64,000 nucleotides of DNA from Halisarca cf. caerulea (lineage: Eukaryota > Porifera > Demospongiae > Chondrillida > Halisarcidae): NCBI GenBank assembly GCA_963170055.1, contig CAUJGJ010000040.1, positions 3,767,701 through 3,831,700 on the forward strand, given 5' to 3'. The notes below the pieces were generated by a model. It was not told where the DNA came from. It made no database searches and saw only the letters and a list, made by a program, of their open reading frames with translations. The position numbers were made by a program, and so were the translations under genes. Below, one piece after another: positions 1 through 12,080 of this stretch. Positions within the stretch are counted from its first letter, which is position 1. Each line of letters opens with the position of its first letter.

Positions 1-1851
1 TTACTTTGTGAATGCATTCCTTGGGGAATGAATAATACATGTTTGTAGTCTGTAATGAATTTTGCACCCCCCATTTCTCAAAATCCTGGATCCGCCTCTG
101 GCATACATGTGTGCTTGTACATATTTTGATACATACTATATTTGAACGAATAATCGCCCAAGGCATTCCTTTTTTTCCGGGGACTTTTGGCCTGGCTATT
201 AATCAAGCAGGGATGTTGTTTGAGCCAAAAAATGGTCAGAAGTTGTGTATCATAAATCAATCCACCTGTATTCTCTTTAAAATCCTAATACCTCACCAAC
301 AGGGCATGCAAGCAACTGGACATATTAACTGAATTGGAAAGCATGATAAGTCTAAGAGGCCATCTCAGTGAACACTTTGATGAACAAAAATGTATAAAGT
401 TCGTTCTGTAGCAGTATTGAGAGCAACATTGATGGAATCATTTGGCAGTGTCTCCAGTGTAGTTTGCTTCCTTCTGATATCTTTAGCCATATAGTAACAA
501 GGGGTAAACAAGTGGAAATCTTCTTAGTTTTTTACGATTATCGACAATTGACTGTGCGGTGTTTCTCGGTTGATTGATGCAGCCATTTTGTTTACAGTAT
601 ACTGAGACCTGGCTATACATTATTTGAGACCCACCATTATCAAACTAAGGCTGCTTTCATCCCGACTGACTATCGAATGAACCCAACATTCATATCGGGC
701 CCAACCTTTATATGGTCAGTACAATGTATATGGATGGATGTGTGTGCATTTAGTTTTGTCCATGCATAATATGCAGTATGTACGTATGCATGACATTGTG
801 TTTGTGGCAATCATAGTCTCGTACCCAAACCCACTTCCGCCCGCCATTTTATTTGGGCGAGAAGGTGGGTCTGGTACATATACGACAAAACCTTAGATCT
901 ACTGCAAAATTTATTGCATAATTTCACGTGATAACCATGCTGAATATGTACGCGCGTATTGCCGAGAATTGCTGCTTTTGCTTCAAAGAGACAAAGGGAA
1001 AAAGACAAAGTATGCCCAACGTTTTACAAACCGATGCGGACTCGAATAAGGTAAACCGTCCTAATTTGAGGCAGGCCCTAATTCGGGTTGCTTCGAACAA
1101 AACGTGGCACTCAGAAGGATCACAGTTTTACTGTACTGATTGAACTATACTCCATGATATGTTCTGTACTCGAATGACAAGAGCGCCACAGTTTACCGCT
1201 GGTTCTGTTCGAAGCGACCCAAATTGGGATTGTTTACCTTATATCTCTGTTACTGACAGCCATCTGGCCCACGTTAAGTCATGACTTCGCGCTGATTCAT
1301 TTTGGAGAATTCAACATATTCAGTTAATTGTCGTCAAGTCTTGGAAACTGCGTCCAATCGCCTCAAGAAGTTGAAAAAAATGAATCGATCAACAAGTTTG
1401 AAGCGACACTTCTAGAATCAGGTGACGCTCGTGACATTATGTGATTTTCTCATTAATATACGCGGCCGTGCAATCTGATTGGTCTGCGGATCTGCAGATC
1501 ATGATCCAAGGTTTTGTCGTATATGTACCAGACCCACCTTCTCGCCCAAATAAAATGGCGGGCGGAAGTGGGTTTGGGTACGAGACTAGTGGCAATCATT
1601 ACTGCTTTAATGTCTGTATGCCTCAGAGTATGTAGGTATGCATCTACCAGTGGTTCTGAGTGCAGTAATAATGCCATTGTTTACTACAACCAGTGCATGC
1701 ATCTTAGTTTTGTTGCTTTTAAATTAAGTTATTTTAGCCCCTTATACCCTTTTCAATTGACAATTTGTTAATATGTTATAATTATACCATTTTAATATGT
1801 TTGAAGACTTTTACTCCAACTTTCAAGCTTACTATTAATTTTGTATTTTAG
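1..1851 (+). other. Intron upstream of kinase exon G1 (NHR exons lie outside the window)
   Basis: The window opens inside a long intron. Blocks here recur in the same order upstream of the other kinase exons, for example the stretch around 180-330 reappears at about 8090-8260, 32280-32430 and 53870-54010, and the block around 1640-1730 (coding-like GTGGTTCTGAGTGCTGT) reappears at 8770, 18810, 25810, 32965, 44020 and 54580. These are conserved by duplication of the whole unit. No exon with proper splice sites was seen. A Mutator-like element sits at 814-1588. Confidence 0.6.
814..1588. mobile_element. Non-autonomous Mutator-like element with 81-bp terminal inverted repeats
   Basis: The first 81 bases (814-894) are an exact reverse complement of the last 81 (1508-1588), starting TAGTCTCGTACCC. 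The element is flanked by a direct 10-bp repeat GTGGCAATCA at 804-813 and 1589-1598. The paralogous intron near 18750-18770 carries the same flank once with no insertion, so this is a filled site. Long inverted repeats and a target duplication of about 9-10 bp are typical of Mutator-like elements. No transposase frame was seen in the 775 bp, so it would need an autonomous relative. Confidence 0.8.
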
Positions 1852-3163
1852 CATCAGCTGAGATGCCCTTATTGCAGAAGAAGGTGTCCAGGTTGGAGGT
1901 AGCTGTGCAGGAGAAAAAAGGAGTAACAACTACTCAATCAGGTGGGGTCTCTCAAGGAGACAGTGAAGAAATACGCTCACTTAGTCTACAACAACAGCTA
2001 GCTACTCAGGGTCAAAAGCTAGCTACTCAGAGAAAACAGCTGACTACTCAGGGTCAACAGTTGGCCTTACAGCAAGAACAGCTAGCAAATCAAGAGACAA
2101 GGTTGGCTACTCAGAGACAACAGCTTCAACACCGCTTTTCTGACCAACAGCATGAGAACAGAGAGCTAGCATCGCGTGTGGAAAATCTTACCAGAGAAGC
2201 ATCGCTGCAGCACTAAACCAACAGCTGACTGCCCAAGTTCAACAGCTGACCACCCAACTTCAGCAACAAGCTATAGAGCTATCAACTCTGCAATGCCAAA
2301 ACTGTGAGCAAAACCAACAGCTGATGCAACTGACCACACAAGTTCAACAACAGCGAGGAGAATTCCAGGCTTTCCTTCAACAAGTCCAGTCTCTCCAGCC
2401 CTCCTGGAGTATTGCTCAACACCACCTACAAATAACCACTCAAATTCTTGGTAGAGGAGCCTGGGATGAAGTCAGAGTGGGCATCTACCAAGGTACCAGA
2501 GTAGCTGTCAAGAAGATGCATGATGTCATCATTTCTGATCACAACCGTGAGCTGTTTGGGAGGGAAATGATAATCGCTTCACGTGTCCGCCATCCACATC
2601 TGATGCTGTTCATTGGAGCAGTTACCACTGGAAACCTCACCATTGTCAGTGAATTGATGGAAACCAGCCTTCGTAAGCTGCTATAGAAGAAAAGAAATTG
2701 AAAGTATCCAACCTCCGTCCCATCAGCAAAGATGTTGCCTGCGCTCTAGCCTACCTCCATTCTCTTCCAGATCCAATTGTTCATCGAGATGTCAGCAGTG
2801 CCAATGTCCTTCTCTATGCTAAGCAAGAAGGTTGGTGCGCTAAACTGAGTGATTTTGGTTCAGCCAACTTCCTGGCTAAGCTTGGCACTGTAGCTCCTGG
2901 AGCTGTCATCTACTCAGCTCCTGAAGCACTTGATCCACGGCAGCAGGGTCCAAAGATGGACGTGTACAGTTTTGGCATTCTTCTCTTTGAGATGTGTGTT
3001 GGTAAGCTCATTGACCAACACAATGTCCAAACCACAAAAGCAGCCGTTGCTAACTGCATTGACTGACCGGGAGAAGAAATTCCTTGGTAAATTCGCTTTG
3101 AGATGCACTGAGGCCAATCCTGATAAGAGACCCAACATGGTTGACTTTGTAAAACAGATCTAA
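1852..3163 (+). pseudogene. G1 coiled coil-kinase exon, broken (subtype A)
   Basis: This is the last exon of an NHR-coiled coil-kinase gene whose NHR exons are off the left edge. It starts after a TTTTAG acceptor and opens in phase 1 (A-S-A-E-M-P-L-L). A Gln-rich heptad coiled coil is followed by kinase motifs: VAVKKMH, HRDVSSAN, DFGSANF, APE, and RPNM near the end. It is broken at least three times against its paralogues: a 1-nt loss giving TAA near 2214, a 2-nt gain giving TAG near 2684, and a 4-nt gain near 3052-3066. The glycine loop reads GRGAWDEV, losing the last glycine. Separate frameshifts in a long exon fit a decayed copy better than one sequencing error. The terminal stop is at 3161-3163. 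Confidence 0.85.
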
Positions 3164-3305
3164 CCTTAACCTGGTTCCATGCATGTACATATGCATTGTG
3201 TTGACTGCCTGCATTTATGTATAGTAACAGCATAATGTTAGTGTCAGTGTAGTAACGGTTTCATTTCTTCCACATAGTGCACGCACACACTATAGATGCA
3301 GGTAT

Positions 3306-3311
3306 AATAAA
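3306..3311 (+). terminator. Candidate poly(A) signal of G1
   Basis: AATAAA lies about 145 bp after the kinase stop codon. A second AATAAA occurs near 3475. Position relative to the stop is similar to that in other copies. Confidence 0.4.
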
Positions 3312-3681
3312 TCAAGTTCATTACTAACAATGCTGTTATCTGTATGAATCATTGAATAAGATCATAAATTTTTTGAATCCATCAATTTTTTGTAATGTTT
3401 GTTCATTATGTTTACCTCCATTATCACCAATTTAAAAATAATTATTATTTAATTTTTGTAATTCTTATGATGTAATAAAGATTGATTTATGTTTACCATT
3501 TACAATGATTGTACAATAATACATGTAGCTAGGGCTTGCATAATGATTATAAATTTTGGTTCCATTGATCAGGCATCGATCATACTTGCACACACGATCG
3601 AACACACAAACACACACACACACACACACACACAGTGGGTCACATATACACACACACACGGGCACGTGCGCGCACACACAA

Positions 3682-3712
<31 letters not shown>

Positions 3713-3981
3713 CACACACACAATGTCATGTACACATGCACAAAATGATCTCTATAACTACACTCATACACTCACTACACCTTCCGTGTATACATAAAAT
3801 CTATAACAAGTATATGTTTTCATGCTGCAGATTCCCAGTGGAATCACTTAAGTTTCTCATGCAGTTCACATTAGGCGAACAATAATAATAGTACTACACA
3901 CAGCATATAGTACTTGACCATGCATTTAGGGCTTGCATGTATGACTTTTTCTGAAAAGCCTTCTTGCATGTGTAAATATAG

Positions 3982-4144
<163 letters not shown>

Positions 4145-4717
4145 TGCACACGTACATGCATGCACGCACACGCACATGCGAGCGCACACATACGTACACA
4201 CAGTCTTGTATTGCAACACTACACCATTTTGATATAGCTAGCTAGGTTAATTAAGGGCACATTTTGACACTTTTAATATAAACAGTATTAATTAGTACTG
4301 TATGGGTATTGAATGTATGATGTGTAGTGCTTCAAATTCAATTATAACCTTTGTAATGTGACTTTTGCAGTCTTTTATATATAATTTGTGTATTAATAGT
4401 ATTAAATGTATTGCTTAGAATAGATTATATAATTCGTTTTTGTAGTATATTTTTATGGCTATATTTGGACCATGTACCCGTATTTGATTTTTGATGCATA
4501 TGTTGGCGTGTCAAATTAGTGGCAGATTGAAATGCATTTATGGATAGCTATACAATGATATGCATTTGCATGCAGCATTGTTCATTTAAAAATAAACTTG
4601 CACATAACGATAATACTATAATTGTTTGTTTACTGTCTGCATGCATGTGTGTGCACATGTATAAGATTGTCAAATATACTTGTGCATTGGTGTAGGAACC
4701 AGGGTGGCAGGGGAGCA

Positions 4718-4814
4718 TTAGTCTGGCATAGCTGACTCACTCCTTGCTCAGCCATTATTATCATTCCCCGAAAATGGCTGAGCTAGGAAATGATGAGTCG
4801 GCTACACCAGACTA
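4718..4814. mobile_element. Hairpin MITE, TTAGTCTGG family
   Basis: Foldback of about 100 bp: begins TTAGTCTGGCATAGC and ends GGCTACACCAGACTA, the two arms being imperfect inverse complements, with a second internal pair (GCTCAGCCAT / ATGGCTGAGC). Sister copies occur at 13670, 17644, 29770 (left end lost), 32771, 39011, 41526, 50317, 54387, 62117 and 63723. Confidence 0.7.
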
Positions 4815-5059
4815 GGGGTCCATGAGGTCAATTATTATTCATGTGTTTAGCATAATATTATAATATTTGCTGTACATATGCATGCTCCATGTAGAATCTC
4901 TCCCCCCCCCCCTCACTTGTGTGAGTGTTCCTATGCCCCTGATGTAATCACTGGACCATTTGGAGGACTTATGTTAGTGAGCCACTGGACTGCATTCGAA
5001 GGGACATCATTGGACTTTAGGGGCAAATGGTGGATCTTCACATCTGTGTATATATATGT

Positions 5060-5290
5060 AAGGTAAAGTGGGGTAATTTGGGATGACGGGTAATTTGAAC
5101 TGTCAGGCCAAAAGCACTGAGTGCATGTCAACCATAAGCTACATCCATTATTTCTCGTCTGTATTGTCTCCATGAAGTGTGTGTTTGGCAGTGGCAAGGA
5201 TGGCTGCATGGGCAACTTAACCACAACAGAAGTTACAGGCCCTGTTCCAACTTACCAGCATGTTCCAAATTGCACCCCCCCTTCGTCTTA
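5060..5290. repeat. Repeat copy 1 with GGTAAAGTGGGGTAATTTGG end
   Basis: Starts GGTAAAGTGGGGTAATTTGG and matches the stretch at 13897-14132 along most of its length (shared core around CCATTATTTCT, GTCTCCATGAA and ACTTAACCA). In the second copy the ends are imperfect inverse complements, which suggests a small DNA transposon. This copy lies just upstream of the G2 promoter. Confidence 0.5.
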
Positions 5291-5525
5291 TATAATAACT
5301 CCCCCCCTCCACAACACCACCACCACAACATGCAGGCTGACCACCTCCAATAAAACTCTGCAATAGAATACAAACTGCAGCCCTCCACTAATGTATGGCA
5401 CTGTAATAATGATGACAAAGGGATGTTTTAGTTGGAGAAGTTATACGCAGTCGACAGTCGTACTCACATGTCGTTAATATACGTTGGTTTAGTACCTGTG
5501 TTTTGCAATACACGGGAGTTGACAA

Positions 5526-5535
5526 GGGACTTTCC
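5526..5535 (+). promoter_or_regulatory. kappaB-type motif upstream of G2 NHR
   Basis: GGGACTTTCC, a perfect match to the GGGRNNYYCC consensus for Rel/NF-kappaB proteins, centred about 42 bp before the ATG and embedded in the palindrome AAGGGACTTTCCCTT. The same 10-mer lies upstream of the G5, G6 and G7 exon 1. Function is inferred only from the motif. Confidence 0.45.
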
Positions 5536-5571
5536 CTTGCATGCACGTTTCCGAACAGATTTTATCTTAAA

Positions 5572-6546
5572 ATGGCCGGCTCCTTGTTAGCCGGGTTTCT
5601 ACCCGAGAAAAGCGCCGCTGACGGTGCAGAATATGACGCTTTTTATGTTAAACGTGGATCAAACATTTACTTGAGCAATGCATGGAAGGAGGAATGCTCA
5701 CGTAAAGTTTTATTCATATCCGCCGAATAATGTTGTTTATTCGGCGAAGCCCATTCCAGTAGGATGCCTGTTCCAAGTGAAGATACAGGAAAAAACCGAC
5801 ATCCTCAATGTATTGAGTGATTCTATGGTAAGCAAACTGTACATGAATAACGCTGCTGATTTCCCTAGTAGTGAGTACAGGCCGAATAACTTATTGAAAG
5901 ATTGATTAGTCACAGTACTCTGAGATTGTAAGTGACGTTTTTTTGTGCTATATCGTAAGCTGCAACTGACCAGGAGCGACATTACAAGACAGACTTTGTT
6001 GAAGTGTATTAAAACCTTATTTTGCATGTATAAAATATAACCATTATAAGATTGCAGTAAATGTGCATGATTGTTTATTGTACACTGATCTGTGTGAGAG
6101 GAGACCACAAATCCACTGTAGTACATAGTCAGTACTGGTATGGTGATTACTGTGTAGACGTGACTGACAGTGTATGTTTGTTGTTTCCTTGATTGTAGGC
6201 CATTGGATTCACCAGACTAGATCCAGACAACATTGTTCCAGCCATTCCAGAGTTTGTTAAGGAATTTTGCAAGAGTAAGGACTATTGGATGTTCTGTGGC
6301 TCCAATGTATACCATGATGGCACTGAACACAAAATGAGCTTCTCTACTTCTGACCTGGTTAAAGGAGACTCTGTAGGAGTCCAGGTCTGTGAAAACGGTG
6401 ATGTTCACTACTATGTCAATGGACAGAACAAAAGAAGAGCAATCCAACACCTACCCCAACACCAAGATCTGTGGGGTGTGGTTCATCTTGTGTATGGTGC
6501 AAAAATCCAGTCAGAATTCCGTTTAGGTGAGGAAATGTTGTTATAG
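5572..6546 (+). pseudogene. G2 NHR domain exons 1 and 2, exon 1 broken
   Basis: Exon 1 starts at the conserved ATG (M-A-G-S-L) but shifts frame near 5680, where the paralogues read SNERRAAHVK; the second half (IPVGCLFQVKI) continues in another frame. The donor expected at 5813 reads TTGAGT instead of GTGAGT; a GTAAGC 15 bp later could replace it. Exon 2 (6199-6526) follows GATTGTAG, is fully open (AIGFTRLDPD to SEFRL) and holds the second half of the NHR domain, including YYVNGQNK. It can end at a phase-1 donor (TTAG|GTGAGG) and join the kinase exon at 8941, or read on to the TAG at 6544-6546. NHR domains are protein-binding beta-sandwiches known from Neuralized E3 ligases. With two exon-1 lesions this copy is probably dead. 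Confidence 0.75.
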
Positions 6547-8940
6547 TAACTGTTGGTGACTTATTCTTGTCCGGAGGTTCAATTGAGTGGTCCCTGCCTT
6601 GTCTGGCTTCTTGACTACATGTTTTCATAACAATTGAAGAATTTTGAATCTTGCAGTTTGTTTTGTACTGGTTCCATATAGCCCATTTCACTGGAGCCAG
6701 TATTGCATGGGCTATATCTCTGGACAGACAAGACATGTCATGCGCCATTCCAGCTGTGGTTCACTCTTTGATGCCGTAGCCAATTGATGCCTCCCAAAAT
6801 GTGGCATATTTGTATGAATTTGATACTATTGGCCTAATTCTATAATTATGGTCTATATGCACGGGTGACGTTTTGGCATAAGCCTAATTTTAGCCAGATT
6901 AACCTAGTCTATATGTGTTAGTTATCAATGACTGTAGTTTTTTCATCATTCACACTCAGTTGTGTTTTTAGGGTACCTATATATAGCAGACCAAATTATA
7001 ACTCCTCATAGCTGTTCTGATAATAATTATGTTTGATTCAATGCAACATTTGGTCAGACATGGCCTGACAGGACTGTAACAAGACATAGACACTCTACAC
7101 AAGGTAACGTAGCATAGAGTGTCTATGAACAAAGTGAAAACATTCATACAACACGTACAGACACTGTAACCAAAGTGTGAACACACACTGCACTACTTCC
7201 ACACAAGAAACTGCTTTGATGGTTTTAGTCAGAGTCCAATTTCAGTGCATCAAACCACTTATTAGTAATCAATAATCAGTATTGGCTTGATTATTGTGCT
7301 GCATACCTTGTGTATATACCTTGCTTCTTTTTGCCAAAGTGGAAAGCTGTTACTATTTATGGTAACAAAATGGCTGCATTGTCGTAGTTGCTATCAGCGC
7401 TGCTATAAGAATCTGAACTGAAGAACTCAAGGGTAAATGTTTAAAAATCAGTAGGCTAATTTGCATCCTGAAGTGTTTGAGTAAAAATTTAGGGTTAGTG
7501 CATCTTGTAATTTTCATCACAGGCCAAAATTTGAACAGCCAAAATGTCAGACTACAGAACTCATTGTGCAGCCATCTTAAGACTAGGCACGGCATTTGCC
7601 CGATGGCCGACCATTATGATTTGGTCTGTTTATGATTATTGAACATTGTGTTAAGTACGTACGCTGTTTGTTGTAAGTTAGACACTCAACACACCCTAAC
7701 TGACTGTCTCACATGGTCACTTTGTCAATGTATTCCTTGCGGATATTGTTCATACAGTATTCCCCAACACGTTGTAATTTTCATGGGGTGTAACTCTCGT
7801 AGATCTTGGATGTAGTAATTTTCTCATTTTTATAGTCGCAGACAGCCATTGTTGCCATTGCAAAAGCGCCTACTCTAATCATTAAACTTTAGTGTTCTAC
7901 TTTTGCAGATGGCTTCCAATCCGTATCCGTATAAAGCACATGAAAATTAAGTTTATATTTCATTAAACGTGTACATTAAATTAGTTGTTTAAACGTGTGT
8001 TAATTGTATGTATATGAGTGCATCCATGCGTGTTTGTATTCATTTCAGTGAATACTGTGTTTTACCGAATAATGGCCTGGGTATTCCTTTATTTCCTGGT
8101 ATTTCCTGGGACTTATGGCCCGGCTATTAATCAAGCATGCAGGGTTGTTGTTCAAACCCAGCTAGAACATTCAGAAGTCAAATCCACCTGCATTCTATAT
8201 AAAATCCTAATAACCCTCGAACAGGGCAGCCAACTAGACATAACCGAATTTGAAAGCATGATAAGAGGCCGTCTGAACACTTTGATGAGTAAATATTGTA
8301 AGTTGTTCCGTGGTGGTATCGAGAATGCATGACGTTGGTGGAATTGGCAACATCTACGTACGGTGTAGTTTGCTTCCTTCTGATGACATTGTCTTTAGCC
8401 TTAGTAACAAAGGGTAAACAAGTGGGAATTATCATAGTTCATTCACGATCAACAACAATGTACATGCATGTGTGGTGTTTCTCAATGGATTGATGCAGCC
8501 TTGTTGGTTACAGTATACTGAGACCTGGCTATATTAATAGAGACCCTATACCATTGTTATAACTTGGGCTGCTTTTGCCCCTCGACCGACTATCAAATCA
8601 ACCCGATCTTCAAATCGGGCCTGGCTTTTATATGGTCAAGTACTGTAACAGTATATTATATGGATGCATGTGTGTGCATGTGCATTTTGTTTGTACATGT
8701 GCATACTGTGTATGCATGACATTGTGTTTGTGGTGATGATTTTTGCCTCAGAGTGTGTAGGTATGCATCCAACAGTTGTTCTGAGTGCTGTGATAATCAC
8801 ATTGTTCACTACATCTAGTATGTACATGCCTGTAGCCTTGTTGCTTACTTCGGCCATTTATAATACTCAGTGACAATTTCTTTTGTTATTACGTATTATA
8901 ATACCATTTTAATATCCTTGTCATGACAATTTGTTTTCAG
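6527..8940 (+). other. Intron of G2 between NHR exon 2 and kinase exon
   Basis: About 2.4 kb without a supported exon. It contains the blocks shared with the other units' introns, such as the region after the NHR stop (6547-6780), the block near 7730-7960 and the block at 8090-8480. The short hydrophobic frame at 8764-8873 (VVLSAVIITLF) recurs in all units but has no proper splice sites. Confidence 0.55.
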
Positions 8941-10116
8941 CATCAGATTCTGTAGATCAGACAAAAGCTCAGATGTCTCTCTTACAGGAGAAGGTGTCCA
9001 GGTTGGAGGTAGCTATGCAGGAGAAGAAAGGAATAGCATGCAACTCCTCAACAAGCCCAAATTGACCAACTGACCACACACTTACAGCAACAGCTTTCAA
9101 ATCAAGAACGTCACCTAGCTGACCAGCAACACGAGAACAGAGAGCTAGCATCCCGTGTGGAAAATCTTACCAGACAACAGGCATCGCTGCAGCACGAAAA
9201 TCAACAGCTCACTAGAGAGCTATCAATTCTGCAACGCCAAAATCATGAGCAAAACCAACAGCTGACGCAACTAACCACACAATTTCAGCAACAGCGAGGA
9301 GAATTCCAAGCTCTCCTTCAACAAGTAGAATCTCGCATGCAAACCCTCCAGCCCTGCTGGAGTATTGCTAAACACCACCTACAAATAACCCCTCAAGTTC
9401 TCGGTAGAGGAGCCTGGGGTGAAGTCAGAGTGGGCATCTACCAAGGTACCAAAGTAGCCGTGAAGAAGATGCATGATGTCATCATTTCTGATCACAACTG
9501 TGAATTGTTTGAGAGAGAAATGATCATCGCTTCACGTGTCCGCCATCCACATCTGGTACTGTTCATTGGAGCAGTTACCACTGGAAACCTCACCATTGTA
9601 AGTGAGTTGATGGAAACCAGCCTTCGCAAGCTGCTCGAAGTCTTAGAGAAAAAATTGAAATTATCCAACCTCCACCCCATCAGCAAAGATGTCGCCTGTG
9701 CTCTAGCCTACCTCCATTCTCTTCCAGATCTAATTGTTCATCGAGATGTCAGCAGCGCTAATGTTCTTCTCAATGTTAAGCAAGATGGCTGGTGTGCTAA
9801 GCTGAGTGATTTTGGTTCAGCCAACTTCCTGGCTAAGCTCAGCACCGTAGCTCCTGGAGCTGTCATCTACTCAGCTCTTGAAGCACTTCACCCAAGGGAG
9901 CAGGGTCCAAAGATGGACGTGTACAGTTTTGGTATTCTTCTCTTTAAGATGTGTGTTGGTAAACTCATTGACCAACACAATCTTCAAACCACAAAAGCAG
10001 CATATGCTAACTGGACCGACCAAGAGAAGAAATTCCTCGGTGAATTTGCTTTGAGATGCACTGAGACCAATCCTGATAAGAGACCCAACATGGCCGACTT
10101 TGTGAAGCAGATCTAA
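8941..10116 (+). pseudogene. G2 coiled coil-kinase exon, frameshifted (subtype B)
   Basis: The exon opens after TTGTTTTCAG in phase 1 (A-S-D-S-V-D-Q-T-K-A-Q-M). A second in-frame acceptor, TCTGTAG, lies 15 nt downstream at 8955, at the place where G3, G5, G6 and G7 start. A 4-nt insertion near 9036-9040 (ATGC, compared with G4 and G6) shifts the frame and gives a TGA at 9062; from there the coiled coil and whole kinase domain stay open to the stop at 10116. Kinase motifs: GRGAWGEV loop, VAVKKMH, HRDVSSAN, DFGSANF and RPNM are kept, but the APE motif reads ALE. A single small indel could be an assembly error, yet exon 1 is damaged too, so pseudogene is favoured. Confidence 0.75.
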
Positions 10117-11364
10117 ACTTAGCCTAGTTCCGTATACATGTGAAGACTGTAGATGTTCATCTGCTTAATATTATTATGTGAAGATGCAATTAAAGCCCTG
10201 TGTGCTTGCTGTATAATTTTGTGTAACAGACCAAGTATATAATATTATGTGTTTGTGTAGCTTTGATCGATTCTCCCACTGTTTATAATTTTAGTACATG
10301 CATGCGCACATGTACAGGCCTGCATAATGTAGAGTTTCAATAAAACTGTGTCTGTGTAAAAAGTGTCGATTGTTGTCAGTATTCTGTTCAGTTTGAATTA
10401 GCTGCATGTATATTATACCTCATGACGTTTTGTTTATACATAAATACATGCATATTATTTTTAATATATATAATGTATTAAGAAATTATTATATGTATGT
10501 ATATATCGTATTATTACTAATATAATGTTATGATTGTATTATTATTATTATATATATATACATAATTATTGCTATAATATAATATTATAACCTAATAATA
10601 ATTCATTTTGTGCCATCTCTTGGCTATTGCATGTGGTCCATTGCAGATGTCTGTCATGCATGACAAGCTTTATTAATTTAATAATAATTATTATTTATTA
10701 TATTTATATATATTTTAATGTCCTCACATCCTTCATGTATCGATGGAACCCTCCAAATCTCTACCTCTTAATGGTGCCATGTGCATTTTTACGTGACTCC
10801 GAAGAATGATCATCATAACAAACCCTTTCTGGGAACAAGGGTGGTGCGGGCCCCACCAGCTGCAGGTGCTGTGTGATTCTGCCTGCCAGATTGTAGCCTG
10901 ACTGCCTATACACAAGTGCATGCTGGTAACTGCCAATGACATGACATTGTTAAAATGATACACCCCTTGTCACCTCTCAAAGGCGGAGAAACACATTTAC
11001 TCACACAAATCAACAAAAAATAATGGTACTCAGGACCGATTCAGCCATACTTTTCATCCTATCCACCCATGCAGAACAGAACAAGTGAGGACTCTTGATA
11101 AATTGCATGTAGGTTAATAATTTCACTACTAGGGTGCAGGATACACAGACAGACACTGCAGAACAGTGCACCTTCCTTCACCACATGGCCAGTAGCACGC
11201 ACACTTTTCAATACCTGCCCATGTGTAGTATCGTCCATTTGAATGTATCGCTCTCTTGCTAGGCGTGGCAGCTGTCCGAGATGTAGACATTAATTCCATG
11301 CATTCAACTGCGCTACGTTCCATGTAATAATGATGATGATACACCATTGTTTCTCTTAATACAT

Positions 11365-11365
<1 letters not shown>
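10117..11365. other. AT-rich intergenic stretch after G2
   Basis: No gene seen. AATAAA at 10339-10344 is a candidate poly(A) signal about 225 bp after the kinase stop. From 10440 to 10720 the sequence is very AT-rich with TA runs. The remainder to 11365 holds no recognisable coding frame. Confidence 0.5.
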
Positions 11366-11460
<95 letters not shown>

Positions 11461-11472
11461 ACACACACATAT
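11366..11472. repeat. (CA)n microsatellite
   Basis: About 100 bp of CA dinucleotides with a short interrupted tail. Flanking ORFs are repeat artefacts. Confidence 0.95.
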
Positions 11473-11639
11473 ATGCACACACATGAAGAAAAGGATTATA
11501 GCTAAAGTTGCACAAATAATGTCATTGATAGGCATAAGCTATCACAATTCAATACAATACTGTAGCCAAGCAGTACATAGTTATGGGGTGGTGCATTGCT
11601 ACGTTGTGGGTAGCGAAGTTATAGTAGCTCCCAGTAATT

Positions 11640-12080
11640 GCAGCTTTGGCAGCTTCCATCGGGGTTGACCTGAGCTGTCTAGGGGAGCTTTAAATTGGGG
11701 GTGATGGTCTTCAGGGTGGCAAAGCATCTCTGATGAAATATCCCAGGCATCCAATCTAGGATCTTTGGCAATGCCTTGGGTGTCTTAATCGAAGGCATCA
11801 CTAGTGAAATGTCCCAGACATCCAATCTAGATTGCGAAGATCTTCACGAGATAACTTTCTTTGATTGGGTGTCTAAATCGAACTGAGGCTAATGGTACAA
11901 TGGTTCGTTCTGCTTCCTGAGTGACCACTGGCCAAACTGGCTGCAGAGTTCTATGGCACAGTTAGCTCCAGGAGGGTGACTGATTTGCTGTCAGCAGCAC
12001 AATGTCTGGTCTGGCTGTTGTTATGGCTACCTCAGTAGGAATGACAGATACTGTGATTGTGAAAAGTCTATCCAGTCCTC
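11640..12080 (-). mobile_element. Decayed retrotransposon endonuclease-like remnant
   Basis: Read on the minus strand the sequence gives fragments such as TTARPDIVLLTANQ followed in another frame by SVTLLELTVP, with stops between. The pattern RPDIVL then LLELTVP resembles the C-terminal nuclease-like part found in many invertebrate non-LTR retroelement polyproteins. It is GC-richer than its surroundings. No intact frame remains, and the assignment rests on short motifs only. Confidence 0.35.

Noticed and set aside
9492..9686. Minus-strand 62-64 codon frames inside each kinase exon (also 19666, 26497, 33833, 45133, 55496)
   Set aside because: Antisense shadows of the conserved kinase sequence; conserved only because the sense strand is.
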